Position numbers and translations under genes: made by a program. Below, piece after piece: positions 16,559-24,933 of a stretch of DNA of 64,000 nucleotides. Under the pieces are notes generated by a model. That model ran no database searches, was not told the origin of the DNA, and was given only the letters and a program-made list of their open reading frames with translations. The DNA lies in the NCBI GenBank assembly GCA_036268425.1, contig DATAUE010000179.1, positions 124,001 through 188,000 on the forward strand, written 5' to 3'. How positions within the stretch are numbered: the first letter of the stretch is position 1; every line of letters starts with the position of its first letter. The stretch is from DATARH01 sp036268425. GTDB taxonomy: Bacteria; Pseudomonadota; Alphaproteobacteria; ATCC43930; CGMCC-115725.

Positions 16559-18154
16559 TCATTTCTGCAGCCACACATCTTCCATGCGCCAACCGTTGTA
16601 GATGCTGTTGACCATGATGGTCAGGCCCTTGACCGTCGGTTGCCAGCACGTCGCGGCGTCGTTGTAGAAGATGATCGGGCGGGCATTGTCGAGTTGCAGC
16701 CGCCGGTCGATGTCCCACACCATCGGCCGGCGCTTTTCCTGGTCCGGTTCCATCGATTGCCGGTCGAACAGCGCCTCGATCTCGTGGTTGCAGTACCCGG
16801 TGATGTTGAGCGGCGAGCCGCAGGCGTAGTTCTGGTAGAATTGCTGGTCGGGATCGTCGACCCCGCTCGCGCCGAGACCGAGCGCGACGGCGAAATCGTG
16901 GCGCGTGGCCCGAGGAAACCACACGGCGGTATCGACGAGGTCGAGTTCGGCGGCGATATTGATCGTCTTCAACTGGTCGATCAGGATCACCGCGGGATCG
17001 CGCGCCACCGGAATATTGCGCGCCGATACCTTGACCTTGAGCGGATTATCGGCGGTGTAGCCGGCTTTCGCCATCAGCGCGCGGGCATCGCTACGGTTTT
17101 TGGCGATGTCGGGGCCATACCCCGGCAATGTCGCCAGCATCGCCGGCGGCATCCCCCAGACGCCGTCCGGGCGCGGCAGCATCGCCCCGCCGATACCGCC
17201 GCCGCCATCATCGAGAATGTCGCGAAACGCCTTGCGGTCGAGCGCCAGCGCCATCGCTTGCCGGATATCGGGGTTGTCGAAAGGCGGCCGGTCGCGGGTG
17301 ATGTCGAGGTTGCGGCTGGCGTTCATCGAGGCGATCTGGCACTGCGCGGCTGGCGCTTGGGATTTAATGTCGTTGACCAGAGTGATCGGCACGTCCCAGG
17401 GCCAGGTCAGGTCGAATTTCCCCGACACGAAGGCCAGCACGGCAGTCGAGCGGTTGGGGATGATCGTGAATTCGATGCCGTCGAGATAGGGGCGTCCGGG
17501 CTTCCAGTAATCCGGGTTTTTCGTCAGCTTGATGTATTCGTTCGGTTTGTATTCGACGAATTTGAACGGGCCGGTGCCGATTGGATGCGACCGCATTTGC
17601 TGCGGCGATACGTGGCACGGATAAACCGGCGCGTAGCCCGATGCCAGCAGTGCCAGCAATGCCGGTTGCGGTCGCTTAAGCTGAAACACTGCCTCGTCGT
17701 CGCTGGGCGCGCGGACGTCGATGACATTGTTGTACCAGGCGGCGCGCGGGTTGAGCCGCAGCTTCGGGCTGCCTTTGCCTTGCAGCAGATCCCAGGTGCA
17801 TTTGACATCGGCCGCGGTGAAGGGCTGGCCATCATGCCATTTGACGCCGTGCCGCAGCTTGAACGACAGCTGCGTGCCGTCGGGGTTCCAGTTCCAGCTT
17901 TCCGCCAGATCGGGCCGGATCGCCGCGAAGCTGTTCTGCGCAACATGCTGGTCGTAGACCACGAGATTGTTGAATACCGGCATCATCGGCATCTCGGTCG
18001 ACAATGTCGCCTCTTCGAGAACCGACATGCTGGCCGGGCTGTCGCGGTGATAGACGCGCAGGATGCCGCCCGATTGTTGCGCCAGTGACGGAGAGGTCGA
18101 GATGGCAAGCGATGCCGCGGCGGCTGCCATCCGCGCTGCCTGGAACAGGCGCAT
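16559..18154 (-). CDS. ABC transporter substrate-binding protein, peptide/nickel type
   Basis: 531 residues of the SBP_bac_5 (DppA/OppA-like) family. An N-terminal signal peptide ends near TSPSLAQQ. Family features include GVKWHDGQPFTAADVKCTWDL, the HPIGTGPFKFVEYKPNEYI-type stretch (here SHPIGTGPFKF) and IRQAMALALDRKAF. It binds peptides or other small solutes in the periplasm. The ATG at 18154 is chosen because AGGAGG lies 5 bases upstream; a GTG at 18160 would overlap that box. No permease or ATPase genes are adjacent, so it is an orphan binding protein. It sits at the end of a minus-strand run with the PhyH and monooxygenase genes, suggesting uptake of the compound they degrade. Confidence 0.88.
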   Translation of the reverse strand: MRLFQAARMAAAAASLAISTSPSLAQQSGGILRVYHRDSPASMSVLEEATLSTEMPMMPVFNNLVVYDQHVAQNSFAAIRPDLAESWNWNPDGTQLSFKLRHGVKWHDGQPFTAADVKCTWDLLQGKGSPKLRLNPRAAWYNNVIDVRAPSDDEAVFQLKRPQPALLALLASGYAPVYPCHVSPQQMRSHPIGTGPFKFVEYKPNEYIKLTKNPDYWKPGRPYLDGIEFTIIPNRSTAVLAFVSGKFDLTWPWDVPITLVNDIKSQAPAAQCQIASMNASRNLDITRDRPPFDNPDIRQAMALALDRKAFRDILDDGGGGIGGAMLPRPDGVWGMPPAMLATLPGYGPDIAKNRSDARALMAKAGYTADNPLKVKVSARNIPVARDPAVILIDQLKTINIAAELDLVDTAVWFPRATRHDFAVALGLGASGVDDPDQQFYQNYACGSPLNITGYCNHEIEALFDRQSMEPDQEKRRPMVWDIDRRLQLDNARPIIFYNDAATCWQPTVKGLTIMVNSIYNGWRMEDVWLQK

Positions 18155-18280
18155 CCTCACCTCCTGTCGCGCGAGCGCGAACCATTATTTTTTTGTATTA
18201 TCTGAACACGCTGTCTCGCTGCAGTTGCTGGGGAAACGCCCCGGTTGCGATGACCGGGACGTTTCGGGTGGGGCGGCTGC

Positions 18281-19171
18281 CTATTCTGCGGCGATCTGGC
18301 TGACCGGCGCGGCGGCGAAATAGCGCCGGCCACTGGCGCGCTGGTTTTCGTAGATCGAGCCCTGGTATTCGGCGGGCGGCAGCGGCATGCGCACCGGCGC
18401 GTGCACCAGCCGCGGCGCAAGGCTGTTTTCGCCGACCAACAGCTGATCGTGGAACTTGCCGATCCCTTCCTTCAGGCCGAGCAGCGGCCATGCATCGGCG
18501 GCGCGATACTGCCACAGCAGAAAGCGGCGTGGTTTGCCGGAGAAATTGGTCGCCGAGCCGTGCACCGCCCGAACGTGGTGGATCGAGATCGTCCCGGCCT
18601 TGCCGATGCACGGGATGGCGCGTGACACGTCGAGAGCGCAGGTATCGGGGTCCATCGCGCCGCAGAAACGGCCATCGGCCCCGTGATGATCATAGGTCGG
18701 GCCTTTATGGGTGCCGGGCACCACCATCATCGGGCCGTTTTCCATGTCGACATCGTCGAGCATGATACCGACCGCGGCGAGATCGTCGTTGGTGTGCGGG
18801 TAGAACGCCCAATCCTGGTGCCACTCGATCGGCGCGCCATATCCCGCCGATTTCATGTTGAGCTTGCCGCTGTCGAAGCGGACGCTGCCCCACAGATCCC
18901 GAAGAATGGCGACGACTTTCTCGTTGCGGCTCGATGCCGCAAACACCGGATGGATGGCATGCGGCGCCTTCAGCCGGCGCACCCGCGGATCGGCGGCGCT
19001 GTGTGTATCTTCCAGGTCGTACACGGCGTCGTTCGCGGTGACCTTGACCGAGTCGGCGACAAACTGGTCGGTGACACGGAGCATCTCCGCAATCTCGTCC
19101 GGCGAGAAAACATCCGGGACGATGATGACGCCGTCGCGATCATAAGCGGCACGTTGTGCATCGGTCAGCAT
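18281..19171 (-). CDS. Phytanoyl-CoA dioxygenase family protein (PhyH)
   Basis: 296 residues of the PF05721 Fe(II)/2-oxoglutarate dioxygenase family. The HxD facial-triad pair is H118 and D120 (WHQDW), the distal His is probably H204 (RAVHGSATN), and a 2-oxoglutarate-binding Arg follows in KPRRFLLW. The jelly-roll core therefore looks complete. The start has an AGAGGAAA box. It lies 47 bases downstream of the flavin reductase and 126 bases upstream of the ABC binding protein on the same strand, so co-transcription is likely. Members hydroxylate diverse small molecules, not only phytanoyl-CoA. Confidence 0.87.
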   Translation of the reverse strand: MLTDAQRAAYDRDGVIIVPDVFSPDEIAEMLRVTDQFVADSVKVTANDAVYDLEDTHSAADPRVRRLKAPHAIHPVFAASSRNEKVVAILRDLWGSVRFDSGKLNMKSAGYGAPIEWHQDWAFYPHTNDDLAAVGIMLDDVDMENGPMMVVPGTHKGPTYDHHGADGRFCGAMDPDTCALDVSRAIPCIGKAGTISIHHVRAVHGSATNFSGKPRRFLLWQYRAADAWPLLGLKEGIGKFHDQLLVGENSLAPRLVHAPVRMPLPPAEYQGSIYENQRASGRRYFAAAPVSQIAAE

Positions 19172-19218
19172 GACATTTCCTCTCCAGGTTAAGGCTTATC
19201 GTCAACCGCTGGTAGTCG

Positions 19219-19761
19219 TCAGGTCTGCATGATCGGTTCGCCGCGCATGTACTTGCCGCGGCAGAACATCAGGGTCGGCTTGTCGGTATAGGCGAAACGC
19301 TCGACATGGCCGATAAAGATGATGTGGTCGCCGCCGTAATGCCGAAATTCGTTGCGGCACTCGAAATGCGCGGCTGAACCGATCATCACCGGCGCACCCG
19401 ACTCGGCAATGATGTGATCGACATCGACGAATTTGTCGTCGCTTTGCTTGGCGAATTTGTTGGACAGCTCTATCTGGTCGTAGGCCAGGATGTTGACCAC
19501 GAAATGATTGCCTTCCTGAAAGGCCGGCAGGCTTTGCGCATAAAGCGAGCTGCTCCACAGCACCAGGGGCGGGGTCAGCGACACCGAGCTGAAGGAGTTG
19601 GCAGTCATGCCATGCAGTTTGCCTTCGCGGTCGCGCGTGGTGATGATCGTCACGCCGGTAGCGAATGAGCCGAGCGCGTTGCGCAGCTCGCGGGAGTTGA
19701 AGCCTTCGGCCGAGGTGACGTGCACGTCGGCGTGATGGCTGCCCGGAATATCTCTCGACAC
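19219..19761 (-). CDS. Flavin reductase domain protein, small component of a two-component monooxygenase
   Basis: 180 residues of the flavin reductase-like family (PF01613): LRNALGSFATGVTIITTRD, GMTANSFSSVSLTPPLVLW and DHIIFIGHVERF are the family signatures. It would reduce FMN or FAD with NAD(P)H and hand it to the oxygenase encoded just upstream. The GTG at 19761 is the start, because GAGGAA lies 6 bases in front; longer in-frame extensions read antisense through the neighbouring gene. The oxygenase stop is 25 bases upstream. Confidence 0.88.
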   Translation of the reverse strand: MSRDIPGSHHADVHVTSAEGFNSRELRNALGSFATGVTIITTRDREGKLHGMTANSFSSVSLTPPLVLWSSSLYAQSLPAFQEGNHFVVNILAYDQIELSNKFAKQSDDKFVDVDHIIAESGAPVMIGSAAHFECRNEFRHYGGDHIIFIGHVERFAYTDKPTLMFCRGKYMRGEPIMQT

Positions 19762-19786
19762 GGTAATTCCTCGACTTCGCGTTTTC

Positions 19787-20998
19787 TTAAATCGTCGCGT
19801 CCGGCGACAGGCCGAGTGCGACGCGTCCATACATCGCGCCATTGATGTCCCAGTTGAGGACGTAATGCGCGTTTGCGGCGTGCACGTCACGGAAGGCCCG
19901 CTGCAGCGGGTTCCGTGCATAGATCGCGCCGCCGCCCGACGCGGTGAACAGGACGTCGACCGCCTTCGTACACATCGTCGCGGCATAGGCGCCGTCGCGG
20001 CGATAGCGGGCGCGCTGTTCGAGGCTCGGCACCTGGCCTTCGCCGACGATACGAGTGGCCTCGTCGCAATCGGCCAGCATCACCGCGCGCGCCGCATGGG
20101 TGATTGCCGCTGCCTCCGCCAGATGTACTTGCAGGGTGTTGAAATCGGCGAGGTTGCGGCCGGTATAATTGCTCAGCCGGGTGCGCGTGGTCTCGCTGAA
20201 ATGGTCGATTGCGCTTTGCGCCAAGCCAAGCGACACGCCGGCGATGCAGAACGCGAACAGGCTGATCGCCGGGAGCTGATACAGCACCGACGGGTTAACC
20301 TCGCTGCCTGGGTTCGGGCCGCCGGTAATCTGAGCGACTGCCAGCGTGCGGTATTCCGGCACGAACACGTCTTCCGCCGTTACGTCCTTGCTGCCGGTGC
20401 CGGCGAGGCCGATGACGTGCCAGGTATCGATGATCTTGTAATCGCTCGCCGGCAGCAGAAAGATGCGCGGTTGCGACCCGCCGCCATCCTCGTCCTGCGC
20501 GATGGCGCCGACGATGTTCCAGGACGACGGGTCAACGCCGCTCGAAAACGGCCAGCGCCCGGAGAGGCGGTAGCCGCCCTCTACCCGCTTGGCCCGGCCG
20601 CGCGGAAAGATCAGCGCGGAGCCGATCAGATTGTCGGGCGAGTCGCCCCAGATTTCGTCCTGCGCCTTACGCGGCCACATGCCCAGAAGCCAGTGATGCG
20701 CTGCCAGATTGGCGAGAACCCAGGCGGTCGAACCGTCGCCGCGCGCGATCACCGACACCAGCTCGACCAGCGAGCGAAACGGCAATTCGCTGCCGCCGAC
20801 CCGGTTGGGCTGCAAGGTGCGGAACAACCCGCTGCGATGCAGATCGGTAATCGTCTCGTCGGGCATCCGGCGCAATTCTTCGGCGCGACCGGCCCGCTCG
20901 CGCAACACCGGCACGAGCGCCTCGGCACGTTTCAGGAGTTCGGCGAAATCCGGCGGACCTCCAGCGCTACCCCGATTTTGCATGTTGGCCTCGGCCAT
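19787..20998 (-). CDS. Group D flavin monooxygenase, acyl-CoA dehydrogenase-like oxygenase component
   Basis: 403 residues with the acyl-CoA dehydrogenase fold: N-terminal helical domain (LLKRAEALVPVLRERAGRAE), middle beta domain with GRWPFSSGVDPSSWNIVGA, and a C-terminal helical domain (PF08028 type). Together with the adjacent flavin reductase it matches two-component monooxygenases such as HsaA/HsaB, HpaB/HpaC-like or DszC-type enzymes. It would use reduced flavin and O2 to hydroxylate an aromatic, steroid-derived or sulfur compound. The ATG at 20998 has GAGGAGGGG 6 bases upstream. It is the first gene of a minus-strand run (oxygenase, reductase, PhyH, binding protein) and is divergent from the gene at 21131. 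Confidence 0.87.
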   Translation of the reverse strand: MAEANMQNRGSAGGPPDFAELLKRAEALVPVLRERAGRAEELRRMPDETITDLHRSGLFRTLQPNRVGGSELPFRSLVELVSVIARGDGSTAWVLANLAAHHWLLGMWPRKAQDEIWGDSPDNLIGSALIFPRGRAKRVEGGYRLSGRWPFSSGVDPSSWNIVGAIAQDEDGGGSQPRIFLLPASDYKIIDTWHVIGLAGTGSKDVTAEDVFVPEYRTLAVAQITGGPNPGSEVNPSVLYQLPAISLFAFCIAGVSLGLAQSAIDHFSETTRTRLSNYTGRNLADFNTLQVHLAEAAAITHAARAVMLADCDEATRIVGEGQVPSLEQRARYRRDGAYAATMCTKAVDVLFTASGGGAIYARNPLQRAFRDVHAANAHYVLNWDINGAMYGRVALGLSPDATI

Positions 20999-21130
20999 TC
21001 GGCACCCCTCCTCTTGCCCGCGGCAAACGCCGCAGGCGTTGTACTTTACGCGCCGCCGCGACGTTTGTCTGCGTTGCGGCACGCATCCTACACTTGGCTT
21101 TTGGCATGGCTCAAAGGGAGGGGTGGCGCG

Positions 21131-21655
21131 ATGATTTACATGGTCGAGATGGATTTCCCGCATCCGGAACGCGAAGCGGCATGGCATGACTGGTACATGG
21201 CGCATATCCGGGTGTTGCAGACGGTGCCCGGTTTCCGCGCTTCGCAGCGCTTCAAAGCGATCGTCGAAACCCCGGCGCCGTTCCTCGCGTTGCATGAGGT
21301 CGCCTCGGCGGAATTGTTCGACAGCGACGTCTATCGCAGCCGCGGCGGCCCGGCCTCGACCGGTGAGTGGCGCGCGCTCCATACCAACTGGCAGCGCAAC
21401 CTGCTGGAGGGAGTCGACGACACCCCGGACGTACCGGCCGATAAGCACGTCTTGCTGGTCCGCGATGCACGCGACGCAGCCTTGCCGGCCGGGATCGCGC
21501 CGACCTGGCTGCGCGGCGTCGGGCTCGACCGCTCCCTCGACGAATGCGGTCTTGCAATCATCGATGATCCGCAGCCGTTCGTGGACCTTGCACGCCGCGA
21601 TCCGCGGGTCTGCCTTTATCGGCCGATCAGCGGAAAAATCCACGAGGGTCGTTGA
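21131..21655 (+). CDS. Conserved hypothetical, EthD/dimeric alpha-beta barrel-like
   Basis: 174 residues. The first ~95 residues (MIYMVEMDFPHPEREAAWHD, HIRVLQTVPGFRASQRF, LALHEVASAELFDSD) have the strand-helix pattern and W-x-x-W-Y-x-x-H signature seen in EthD/Dabb-type ferredoxin-fold proteins. The second half (about 100-165) looks like another copy of a similar fold (HVLLVRDARDA, WLRGVGLDRS). No catalytic residues can be named. ATG 21131 has an AGGGAGG box. It is divergent from the flavin monooxygenase with 132 bases between, so the two may share a regulated promoter region. Family placement is tentative. Confidence 0.65.
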   Translation: MIYMVEMDFPHPEREAAWHDWYMAHIRVLQTVPGFRASQRFKAIVETPAPFLALHEVASAELFDSDVYRSRGGPASTGEWRALHTNWQRNLLEGVDDTPDVPADKHVLLVRDARDAALPAGIAPTWLRGVGLDRSLDECGLAIIDDPQPFVDLARRDPRVCLYRPISGKIHEGR

Positions 21656-22188
21656 GATATTTTGCAGGACGCTCTATCCGGCAATTCGCGGCCGGTCCAG
21701 GTACCGGAGGTGGGTTCGGTCAAGCGCGTGTCGCGCATCACAGCGACGCGTGGTTGCCAATGATGCCGGTCAGCCGGATCATAGTTCGGCCGGCAGATAT
21801 ACTTTAAGCCGGGCATGGCCGCCGCCGCCCGCGATGGTCTCGACCGTCACTTCCGCCGTCGACTAGGGCGCACTCCCAAGACGTGCCAAAAAAACGGCAT
21901 GCAGATGCGCCGCGCATCAGCACGAGTTGCGCCCGCCGTGTGCCAACCGCGCAATCTCGCGCATCGCAACTGAGGTGCGTGGCGCGCGATGCATGTGCTG
22001 GGCCAATCTGCCGATCAATCTAGTTTCGGTCAGGTACCGCTTGCTGGTGGTAGGGGACCAAACGGATGGCGAATCATAGGGGAAGCGTGCACAGTTTCGC
22101 GGCAAGTCACACGCGATCCTAAAAAGGAAGCGTGCAAATGCGGCCCGGCGCCACAGGCTCCGGAGCCGTGAATGGGTGAGGGAGCGTC
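21656..22188. other. 533-base intergenic region without a supported gene
   Basis: No convincing coding frame. On the minus strand around 21784-21864 a short run of codons (TVETIAGGGGHARLKVYLPA and stop) looks protein-like but has no start and may be a gene remnant. A 15-bp palindrome, GATGCGC-C-GCGCATC, lies at 21904-21918. An 11-base direct repeat, GGAAGCGTGCA, occurs at 22081-22091 and 22126-22136, spaced 45 bases, shortly upstream of the amidohydrolase gene. It could be a pair of regulator sites. I see no clear promoter hexamers. Confidence 0.4.
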
Positions 22189-23301
22189 ATGTTCGATTAC
22201 CGCATGATTTCCGCTGATTCGCATGTCAGCGAACCACCGGATTTATGGGTTGAACGGGTAGCGCGCAAATATCGCGAACGCGCGCCGCGGCTGGTGATGG
22301 ATGCGCCGGGACTGCCGGGCGCGTACTTCCTGTACGAAGGCTATGCGCCGCACCCGATCGGTGTCGGCATCGGCGCCGGCAAAAGCCCGCAGGAGATGAC
22401 CGAGTTTCTGACGCGCGGAACTTATGACAGCGCGCGCGAGGGCGGCTGGGACCCGGCCGCCCGGCTGACCGATAACGAACTCGACGGCGTCGAGGCCGAT
22501 GTTCTCTACACGACGCTGGGGTTCCGTGTTTTCTGGCTGCGCGATGCCCGCCTGCAGGCGGAGTGTTTTCGAGTCTACAACGATTGGCTCGCCGAGTATT
22601 GCCGCTATGCGCCCCGACGCATGGCGGGGCTTGCCATGATATCGCTGTACGATCCGAAAGCCGGGGCGGTCGAACTGGAACGCTGCGCCAAGATGGGCCT
22701 CAAAGGCGCGATGATCTGGTGTTCGCCACCGGCCGAACGACCCTACAGCCTCGACATCTACGATGTGTTCTGGGGCACCGCACAGGAACTCAACATGCCG
22801 GTCAGCCTGCATGCGATCACCGGTATGGGCATGGAAAGCCAGTGGGAGTTCAAAGAACGTTACATGCGCTCGACCGTATTGGCGCACGAGGTCGAGCGCA
22901 CCCTCAGCGTCCTGATCTTCTCCGGTGTGCTGGAGCGCTTTCCCCGCCTGCAGATCGTCTCCGCGGAAAATAACTGCGGGTGGGTGCCGTATTACCTGCA
23001 ACGCCTCGATCGCTCGTTCGACCGCGGCCGACTTGCCAGCGAGCAGAAGCTCAGCCTCAAGCCCAGCGAATATTTCGCACGCCAGATCTGGTGTACCTAT
23101 ATCGACGACTTCGTTGGCGTCGCAAACCGCAAATTCATCGGCATCGACCGCATGATGTGGTCTTCGGATTATCCGCACAGCGCCTCATCATGGCCGCGCT
23201 CGCAGGACATCGTCGCCCGCGACTTTGCCGATGCCAGCGAGGAAGATCGCTTCAAGATCACCCGTGGCAACGTCGCCCGCCTCTACGGCTTCGACGCATA
23301 G
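22189..23301 (+). CDS. Amidohydrolase family protein (PF04909)
   Basis: 370 residues. The N-terminus MISADSHVSEPPDLW carries the DSHV metal-binding motif. Later VSLHAITGMGMESQWEFK and FPRLQIVSAENNCGWVPYYL occur, and the last metal-ligand segment is MMWSSDYPHSASSWP. This is the ACMSD/amidohydrolase-2 TIM barrel; family members decarboxylate or hydrolyse aromatic acids and related compounds. The ATG follows GGGTGAGGGAGCGTC. It shares its superfamily with 15401-16546 and 44304-45770, but the three are only distantly alike. The MsnO8-type oxidoreductase gene follows by 87 bases on the same strand. Confidence 0.86.
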   Translation: MFDYRMISADSHVSEPPDLWVERVARKYRERAPRLVMDAPGLPGAYFLYEGYAPHPIGVGIGAGKSPQEMTEFLTRGTYDSAREGGWDPAARLTDNELDGVEADVLYTTLGFRVFWLRDARLQAECFRVYNDWLAEYCRYAPRRMAGLAMISLYDPKAGAVELERCAKMGLKGAMIWCSPPAERPYSLDIYDVFWGTAQELNMPVSLHAITGMGMESQWEFKERYMRSTVLAHEVERTLSVLIFSGVLERFPRLQIVSAENNCGWVPYYLQRLDRSFDRGRLASEQKLSLKPSEYFARQIWCTYIDDFVGVANRKFIGIDRMMWSSDYPHSASSWPRSQDIVARDFADASEEDRFKITRGNVARLYGFDA

Positions 23302-23388
23302 CGTTTCGCCCCGGCATCAGAAGCGCGCAAGACTGCAAGACTGGCGACTGCGATGCCAATCGGGTCGGACAGCGTGTAAGCTGGCCGT

Positions 23389-24405
23389 ATGTTGACCTTG
23401 AGCGTCCTCGACCAATCGCCGGTGCGGCAAGGGGTGACCCCGCGCGACGCGCTGATGGAAACGATCGATCTGGCGCGCCATGTCGAGGCGCTCGGCTATC
23501 GCCGCTATTGGCTGGCCGAGCACCACGCGACCCCGGCGCTCGCCGGCAGCGCGCCGGAAATCCTGATCGCGCGGGTCGCCGCCGAGACCAGCCATATCCG
23601 GGTCGGGTCGGGCGGCGTCATGCTGAGTCACTACAGTTCGCTGAAGGTCGCCGAGCAGTTCCGCATGCTGGAGACGCTCTATCCCGGCCGCATCGATCTC
23701 GGCATCGGGCGCGCACCGGGCAGCGACCAGTTGACCGCGGTCGCGTTACAGCACGGGCCGGGCGCTCTGGGGATCGAACATTTCCCCAACCAGATCGCCG
23801 ATTTGATCGGCTTTCTCGAACACACGATCCCGGACGACCACCCGTTTTCTCGCATTAAGCTAATGCCGGACGGCGAAACGCTGCCGGAAATCTGGGTGCT
23901 CGGGTCGAGCGAGCAAAGCCCGCTCTTTGCCGCCTATTTCGGGCGTGCTTTTTCGTTCGCGCATTTCATCACCGATGAAGGCGGGCCGGAGATCATGGCG
24001 TCGTACAAGCGCCAGTTCCGGCCATCCGCAGCGTTGGCGGCGCCACAGGCCAGCATCGGCGTCTTCGTGATCTGTGCCGAGACCGAAAAGCGCGCGCATT
24101 ACCTTGCCGCCAGCCGTGACCTGTCGCGACTGCGCCAGCGCATGGGGATGCCGATGCCGTTCCCGCCACCGGAGGAGGCGCTGGCCTATCCTTATAACGA
24201 GGCCGAACAGCGCCTTGTCGACTACCACCGCCGCCGTCAGATCGTCGGTACGCCCGAAACGGTAAAGCCGCAGATCGAAGCGCTTGCCGCGAGTTATGGC
24301 GTCGACGAGGTCGTCGTGCTGACCATCACCCACGATTTCGCGGCCCGCAAACATTCTTATACTCTGCTTGCCGACGCCTTTGGCTTGGGTCGGGAAAGCC
24401 GATAG
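23389..24405 (+). CDS. LLM class flavin-dependent oxidoreductase, MsnO8 family
   Basis: 338 residues of the bacterial luciferase-like TIM barrel. The N-terminus LSVLDQSPVRQG and the stretch YRRYWLAEHHATPALAGSAP are typical of the MsnO8/YhbW subgroup that uses FMN. Additional family features are IRVGSGGVMLSHYSSLKVAE and GRIDLGIGRAPGSDQ. The substrate is unknown. It may share transcription with the preceding amidohydrolase. The next gene starts 3 bases after its stop. Confidence 0.88.
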   Translation: MLTLSVLDQSPVRQGVTPRDALMETIDLARHVEALGYRRYWLAEHHATPALAGSAPEILIARVAAETSHIRVGSGGVMLSHYSSLKVAEQFRMLETLYPGRIDLGIGRAPGSDQLTAVALQHGPGALGIEHFPNQIADLIGFLEHTIPDDHPFSRIKLMPDGETLPEIWVLGSSEQSPLFAAYFGRAFSFAHFITDEGGPEIMASYKRQFRPSAALAAPQASIGVFVICAETEKRAHYLAASRDLSRLRQRMGMPMPFPPPEEALAYPYNEAEQRLVDYHRRRQIVGTPETVKPQIEALAASYGVDEVVVLTITHDFAARKHSYTLLADAFGLGRESR

Positions 24406-24408
24406 GGG

Positions 24409-24933
24409 TTGCCACTCGGGCTCTCAGGGCGGCGTGTGACGGTCGGTTTGCTGATCGTCTTGCTCGCGGTGGCAGCGGCCGGCGTTGCGCTGCGCTTGTT
24501 CATGGACCGCGCCGCCGAGAACCGGTTGTTCCCCGGCGAGGATATTGCGATCCATGCGCTGCGGTCGCCATTGCCGGAAAACGGCTTTCTCGCCTGCCCG
24601 GAGGGTTATTGCGCCGTCGCGGACGCGATGCGCAGCCCGGTCTATCCGGTTGATGCCGCACGGCTGTATCAGGAATGGACGCGGCTCGTCGCGAGCGAGC
24701 CGCGCGTGGTGGTTCTTGCGGCGGAACCGGCGGTACGGCGGCTGGTGGTGATACAGCGCTCCGCGCTGTTCCGTTTCCCCGATATCGTCATCGCCGAATT
24801 CGTCGCGGTGGACAGCGACCATTCAAGCCTTGCCGTTTACAGCCACGCCCGTTACGGCCGCGCCGATTTCGGGGTCAATCGCAAGCGGGTCGAATGCTGG
24901 CTGGCTCTGCTGCAATCGGCGGTGGCTCAGTAA
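24409..24933 (+). CDS. DUF1499 family membrane-anchored protein
   Basis: Up to 174 residues. One N-terminal membrane helix (VTVGLLIVLLAVAAAGVALR) is followed by a periplasmic DUF1499-like domain with CPEGYCAVAD near 60-70, RLVVIQRSALFRFPDIVIAEF and the closing NRKRVECWLALL. The start is uncertain: TTG 24409 comes 3 bases after the upstream stop with a GGGG tract overlapping it, while GTG 24436 starts directly at the membrane helix. The function of DUF1499 is unknown. The stop overlaps the end of the convergent penicillin-binding-protein gene by 7 bases. Confidence 0.7.
   Translation: MPLGLSGRRVTVGLLIVLLAVAAAGVALRLFMDRAAENRLFPGEDIAIHALRSPLPENGFLACPEGYCAVADAMRSPVYPVDAARLYQEWTRLVASEPRVVVLAAEPAVRRLVVIQRSALFRFPDIVIAEFVAVDSDHSSLAVYSHARYGRADFGVNRKRVECWLALLQSAVAQ

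Noticed and set aside
16640..18088. 482-codon plus-strand frame opposite the ABC binding protein
   Set aside because: The opposite strand encodes a full SBP_bac_5 protein with signal peptide and ribosome-binding site; this frame has no recognisable domain.
19865..21130. Long plus-strand frame running into the EthD-like gene from upstream
   Set aside because: The upstream part is antisense to the flavin monooxygenase; a clear ATG with ribosome-binding site exists at 21131.
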